NCBI GenBank assembly: GCA_030704615.1
Contig: CM060732.1
Location: forward strand, 78,804,171 to 78,868,170
Length of the DNA: 64,000 nucleotides
Direction: 5' to 3'
Source: Takakia lepidozioides
Taxonomy: Eukaryota; Streptophyta; Takakiopsida; Takakiales; Takakiaceae
The notes under the pieces are model-generated. The model saw only the letters and a program-made list of their open reading frames with translations. It was not told where the DNA came from and ran no database searches. The stretch's first letter is position 1, and every line of letters starts with the position of its first letter. Positions 59,756 through 64,000 of this stretch are shown here, piece by piece. A program made the translations under genes and the position numbers.

Positions 59756-60386
59756 AAATGTTTACTCTTCTTCCAATAAATCCCGAGGACGCAGCTCTCT
59801 TCGCAGGCCGCAGGTCTATATCTCTTCTCGGCTTTCCAGCCATAGCGGCCGATGGGTATATCACCCCGCACTTATATACATAACGCCCGTAACAATTGCA
59901 TAACTTGATGGGCTTTTGTATGCGCATACTATGTAATTGCATGCTTCGCCCTTCGCTGCTTTGCCCAACGCTTCAGGGCCTGCTACTATGACCGGACGGA
60001 CCCGGTCAAGGCCGGGGGGATAAGAAAAAGCCAATTAATGGGCCAAAAAAAATTTTTTTTTCCGTTCTATGTTTCTTTCGTTTTCTCCCCTCCGACCCTC
60101 GATCTATCATTCCATCATTCCAACCTTTACTTCCTCCTTCCCCCTCCTCGGATTCCCTATAGTATAGGCCCGAACCAATCCCGTGCTGAGGACTCCTTTT
60201 TTCAGGACTCATCGTAGATGAACTGCAAAGCGTAGCTTGGGCTCCAAGAAAAATCTATTTTTTTTTTCGCTCGTCAGGCTTCGGGCCTCGGCCCTCCCTC
60301 CCAGCGGAGCTGAGAAAAGGGCGTAGCACCGGCTTATCATTGCGTCCCTTGAAGTTTCGTGTTATTATACGAGGAAGTTTGGACCT
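59756..60386. other. nad5-nad4 spacer, no gene seen
   Basis: AT hairpins at about 60042-60062 and 60248-60268, a GC-rich AGGCCGCAGG snippet near 59803, and the in-frame 3' extension of nad5 beyond its presumed edited stop. Nothing else is recognised. Confidence 0.6.
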
Positions 60387-63300
60387 TTGGTTCGTGCTAA
60401 TGTCTTTTTCGAAACGGATAAATAGAAAACTCACTATGTAAATAAAATACAATCGATTATCTACCCGAAAAGAAATAGAATCCCACAGACCTATTATGGT
60501 AATAAATATGGTTAAGCCAATCGACATCACAGAAGCATAATGATAAACAAAGCCACTTTGAAGTTTACTGATTTGCTTGGCTAATTTTCGAAATGTGTAC
60601 GAAATCCCATAAGGCCCCAAGATTTCAATAGCACCCTTATCTAAAGCTTTAAATGAGACTTCGTATCCAAGATGCAAAAACGATCTAACTATAAGGTCAT
60701 TAAAAACTTTATCAAAAAACCAGCGCTTATTTAAAAAGCAATATAGTCGATTACCCAAAGTACTAGTTTTCGAAGCGAAAATGAATTGATTTGCTACAAA
60801 ATTTATATTATACGCCACAAAAGCACCTAAAGTACTAAACAAAATAGGAATTAGTTTGATAATTGTTGGAGTAGCAAACTCGGATTCGGCAATAATTTCA
60901 TTTTTGGGTAGTGTGAAAAGGGAATTAGCCCGAAAATTGGTACCTAAACCAATCATCGTATCGGTCCCTAAGCCGTTCCATTGCTGGAACGGCTTGGCTT
61001 CAAAACCGTACGTGAGGCTTCCGCCTCATACGGCTCCTCTCAGGATTTTCCGTCTCCCCGCTTGTTTTCAACATGGCAATGCTTGTCTAGGAGTTGAAGG
61101 TTGTTGTATACGAACACCCAAGGATTTCACTTTGATGTGGTCTACTCCCATGTCCTCGTGGTTTCCGAACATCTTTGGGCAATGTACTCAAGAGCCCCTT
61201 CAGGAGTTTGGCTACCGCATCTGGAGCCTCAGATTCCAGTAAATATTATTTCCGTCGAAGGTGCGCAGCGGAGAAGAGAAGTCGAAACGGAAAAAAAATA
61301 TAGATTTCTTTGCTGTTGCGCCCTCTCCTCACTCGGCTTGTATTTCCATTGGGCTCTTATCTTGTCTCACCTTAATGTGCTTGTGGCTAGCTATCCAACT
61401 CGGTTTGACCAGGTAATATTCTTTTTTAACCCCAAAGGCCGTTGTGTAGGAGTCGTACGAAATCCAGTTATCTTGGTGTGCTTTCCCTTGGAAGATCCAG
61501 CTTCTCCTTTCAGGGAAGTACTTTAGTTTGATTTTATCACGACCCCATGTTGGGTGCCGTCGGTACACCCATGCTCGGATCTTTTGAAAGATGTCATGGT
61601 CTAGTCTCCGGAATACATTGCTGCATTCGGAGTATTTGAAGTAGTTGCCCCATCCCACTATTTCGGGTACCGGGGTTGCGATAGGTTGGTAGGCCGCTTT
61701 TCCCTTTGAGAGTTGGATGGCCCGTCGAATCTCCTCGAGAAATCTCCGGCGAGACTCACGAGACGGAGTTATTAAAGTTTTCACTTTGCCCCATTTCCAG
61801 ATATGATTGATTGGGAACCCTAGGAATTGGAACCCGGATCTGGTGTTGACTATCTGGGTCTTATCCGGGTGCAATTCTAGTCCCATGCACTTTAACCATT
61901 CCCCCAGAAATGTCCGAGCCTGTTCTAGGACCTCCCTGGATTGGTGAAGTACAACGAAGTCGTTGGCATATCTAACCAGTATCGGAGTTGGTTCTTGGGG
62001 GTGTGCTTTCAGTGCCCACTCCCCCAAAGCTGTCTCCATCCCATGGAGAGCAATGTTGGCTAGCAGTGGGGAGATGACACCACAGGTGCCCATATTACTG
62101 GTCTCCACGTACTGGGGATTATTCCCCAATCCGGTCATGATGTCGGCTTTCAGCCAGGCTTTGACCTGTCTGGCTAGACTAGACAGAGTTTTAAGTTTGT
62201 CCAAGAGGGCTTCGTGGTTGATGCGATCGAAACATTTGGAAATGTCCGCGTTCGGAACATACTTAGGCTTGGCTCGAATAGCTAAGAATATGGCTTCGAT
62301 GGCATCCTGGCAGCTCCGTCCAGGTCTGAATCCATAGGAATTGGGTTCGAAGCGGGCTTCCCATTCGGGTTCCGGGGCCATCCTGGCCAAAGCCTGCTTG
62401 GCTCTGTCCCCGATAACGGGGATGGGCCGGAGAGATGAAAAGGCGCGAAGTGCAGTTCGATAAAAAAAATCTATATTTTTTTTGGCTGGTAGTTTTCTGG
62501 GCGCAAAGCGCGCTCGGTTGACTTTACGTCTTCTGGCGCGCGGCGCAGAAAGGGCGCAGCAAAATATATATATTTTTATTGCTGGTAGTTTTCTGGCTTG
62601 TAGTTTTATTGGTCGCTTTTCCTCCTCCCGGGGCTCCGATATCCCTATTCGACGAATGGGCGTAGCCTTCCCATCCAATTGGAGCCCTCTTGCCATCTCT
62701 ATTCTTTGTGGCCCCGAGGTCACCACCTTCTCGTCAATGCCAGGGTTTTTTCTCCCTCGGTTCTCCTGTGTAACTCGTCTCACGGCTAATAGTCTGGCGT
62801 GTATATTTTGTATGAGTCTAGATTGTGGAGCACGCATCTTATCCGTATCGTTGGAGCGAGAAGCTTGGTAAATCCTGGTTTGGAGTCTAAAAACAACTGC
62901 CTTGACCTTAGGCCAAGGAATTTGTTCCCGGGGTATCGTTCGGGTATCTATGTATAACCTACTCATAACTTATTCTCCTTTCCAGTTTCTACTGAGATCC
63001 CAAGTCTCCAAGTGGGCATAATAAAAATGCTGCGAAAAAAAATATATTTTGGCTGGCTGCGCCCTGCGGCCTTGGCTTTTTAGAGAATCCTGCTCCCGTG
63101 GGGCTTGTAGCTTGGCAGCCCACCGCAAGGGAGCCCTACCGGAGTCTTCCAGTTTCGAGTGTATTGGATAGTTATAGCGGCCCATAGGCGCGAGATGTAC
63201 TTTGCGGGGCGGTCCCCGGGACATAGTCCTTTCAGACAGTGGCCGTTTAGTCCATGGTCCATTGGATGTTCGGTGCAAGACCAAAATTTTGCACTGCAAG

Positions 63301-64000
63301 TACCCCTCGTTCCTGCCCCTCGGGCCCGTCCCTCAGTGTGGCCAGTACTTGATACTGTCGGGCAGCAAAGCTTACACTTGTTCACTCATGATGGTTCACC
63401 AGGGCCTCTTTCCTCCTCCCTTTTTTGCTCACTTCCAACTCAGAGTCTGCCAGACCTCCTACAAAGGAAAGAGAGTCGACTGAACATCTCAGCCATTGGC
63501 GGGAATTTCGCCCGCATCCAATTCTCAATTATCGTTCACCTCGAAAAAAAAATATATTTCTTCCGTGTTGGGTGAGCAACAGCCGCTTCGTCACAGGAGT
63601 GACTTATGGGCTAACAGGTCACACTTTGGCCAAGTATCCTACAAAAATACTTCCAGAAGCTAAAAGGATTAAAGGGATTGCCATAAGAATGGGCGCATCG
63701 TGACATCGTAAGATGTCTCGCTTGAACGAATTTGTTGGTGCTAAAAAGGTTGGGAAAAGTAAACGAAAAGAGTAATAAGAAGTAAAGAAGACAGAGACAC
63801 TTCCCAACCGGAAAGCAAAGTTACCACTGATTGTATATTTAGTATAAGCAGGCTCTGAAATAACATCTTTGGAGTAAAATCCGGTACGAAGAGGGAAACC
63901 TATTAGAGATAAGCTGCCTATAAGCATCATAGCATAAGTGAAAGGTAACAAGGAAGCAAGCCCTCCCATCTTACGCATATCTTGCTCATCCGACATGGCA
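60387..64000 (-). CDS. nad5: nad5, NADH dehydrogenase subunit 5, last two exons (5' part off the window)
   Basis: Largest antiporter-like subunit of complex I. The upstream exon, 64000-63625, is partial ([36 protein letters not shown], ending GYLAK); the last exon is 60962-60387 ([20 protein letters not shown] ... [13 protein letters not shown]). The phase-0 junction AK/D is the site of nad5i1455, trans-spliced in angiosperms but cis here; nad5i1477 is absent. The conserved terminus ISTN is followed by CAA (60389-60387), the probable edited stop; the frame otherwise continues 44 codons. Confidence 0.93.
60963..63624 (-). other. Group II intron nad5i1455 with maturase
   Basis: 5' GTGTGACCTGTTAGCCC fits GUGYGAC, 3' ...TTAGGGACC. 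Domain V is at about 61040-61000 (GAGCCGTATGAGGCGG paired to CACGTACGGTTTTG). It is 2.66 kb and the only intron in this window with an open full-length maturase. Confidence 0.86.
61329..62966 (-). CDS. Intron-encoded maturase (group II RT family) in nad5i1455
   Basis: 545-codon ORF. The RT region includes [55 protein letters not shown] and the catalytic-type block [12 protein letters not shown]; the X (maturase) domain follows ([13 protein letters not shown] ... [17 protein letters not shown]). YANDF replaces YADDF, and the usual GTPQGGVISP is shortened to GTCGVISP, so reverse transcription is probably lost while splicing help may remain. Two in-frame AT hairpins (62558-62582, 62460-62481) add IKIYIFCC and KKNIDFF to the RT0 region. 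No HNH domain is seen. The true start is unclear. Confidence 0.85.
   Translation of the reverse strand: MSRLYIDTRTIPREQIPWPKVKAVVFRLQTRIYQASRSNDTDKMRAPQSRLIQNIHARLLAVRRVTQENRGRKNPGIDEKVVTSGPQRIEMARGLQLDGKATPIRRIGISEPREEEKRPIKLQARKLPAIKIYIFCCALSAPRARRRKVNRARFAPRKLPAKKNIDFFYRTALRAFSSLRPIPVIGDRAKQALARMAPEPEWEARFEPNSYGFRPGRSCQDAIEAIFLAIRAKPKYVPNADISKCFDRINHEALLDKLKTLSSLARQVKAWLKADIMTGLGNNPQYVETSNMGTCGVISPLLANIALHGMETALGEWALKAHPQEPTPILVRYANDFVVLHQSREVLEQARTFLGEWLKCMGLELHPDKTQIVNTRSGFQFLGFPINHIWKWGKVKTLITPSRESRRRFLEEIRRAIQLSKGKAAYQPIATPVPEIVGWGNYFKYSECSNVFRRLDHDIFQKIRAWVYRRHPTWGRDKIKLKYFPERRSWIFQGKAHQDNWISYDSYTTAFGVKKEYYLVKPSWIASHKHIKVRQDKSPMEIQAE

Overview
This window is a piece of a land-plant mitochondrial genome. 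It carries a bacterial-type ribosomal protein cluster, respiratory-chain genes, native mitochondrial tRNAs and many group II introns at sites known from plant mitochondria. The best fit is an early vascular plant of the Lycopodiaceae (Huperzia/Phlegmariurus) type. The evidence is a large liverwort-like set of rps/rpl genes together with nad9i283, nad1i728, nad2i156, nad4i461, cox2i373/i691, cox3i507, atp1i1127, atp6i80 and an intron in trnS-GCU. Liverworts lack several of these introns, and hornworts have lost most of these ribosomal genes. A fern is not excluded, but no conserved-gene ORF here needs U-to-C editing to remove a stop. The assignment is an inference made without any database search.

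Layout: almost everything is on the minus strand; only trnW, atp6, trnR and trnG are on plus. From high to low coordinates the minus strand reads nad5 (partial) - nad4 - nad2 (63.6-55 kb), trnE, rps12-rps7 (53-52 kb), nad6 (48 kb), split trnN (47-45.5 kb), an accessory island of decayed ORFs (45.2-43.4 kb), an rrn26 3' fragment (43 kb), cox2-cox3 (42.8-35.3 kb), nad1 (33.6-29 kb), cob (28.5-26.3 kb), nad9 (24.2-20.8 kb), atp1 (20.3-16.2 kb), nad3, a tRNA block (trnV, D, S, A, T), nad7 (11.3-7.9 kb), then rps10-rpl2-rps19-rps3-rpl16-rpl5-rps14-rps8 (7.5-0.9 kb). The left edge lies inside an intron of rps8.

Expression must depend heavily on C-to-U RNA editing. Eleven genes appear to start with ACG. 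Five genes (rpl2, cox2, cox3, nad1, nad5) lack a stop at the conserved end and have CAA or CAG there. rpl2/rps19 and cox2/cox3 are therefore each fused into one reading frame in the DNA. Exon lengths reproduce the standard intron positions to the base (nad1 287/728, nad4 461, nad7 140/209, cob 420, cox3 507, atp6 80, trnS 43). The introns fall into families with shared ends. Most maturase ORFs are broken; only the one in nad5i1455 is open throughout.

The most unusual feature is a dispersed A-run/(TA)n/T-run palindrome, often next to GCTGCGCCCTGCGGCC. I count more than 45 copies in spacers, introns, maturase ORFs, rpl2, rps7 and at the start of rps8. It looks like a proliferating hairpin element. 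A second candidate is the island at 43.4-45.2 kb, with decayed ORFs that I cannot assign to any mitochondrial gene.
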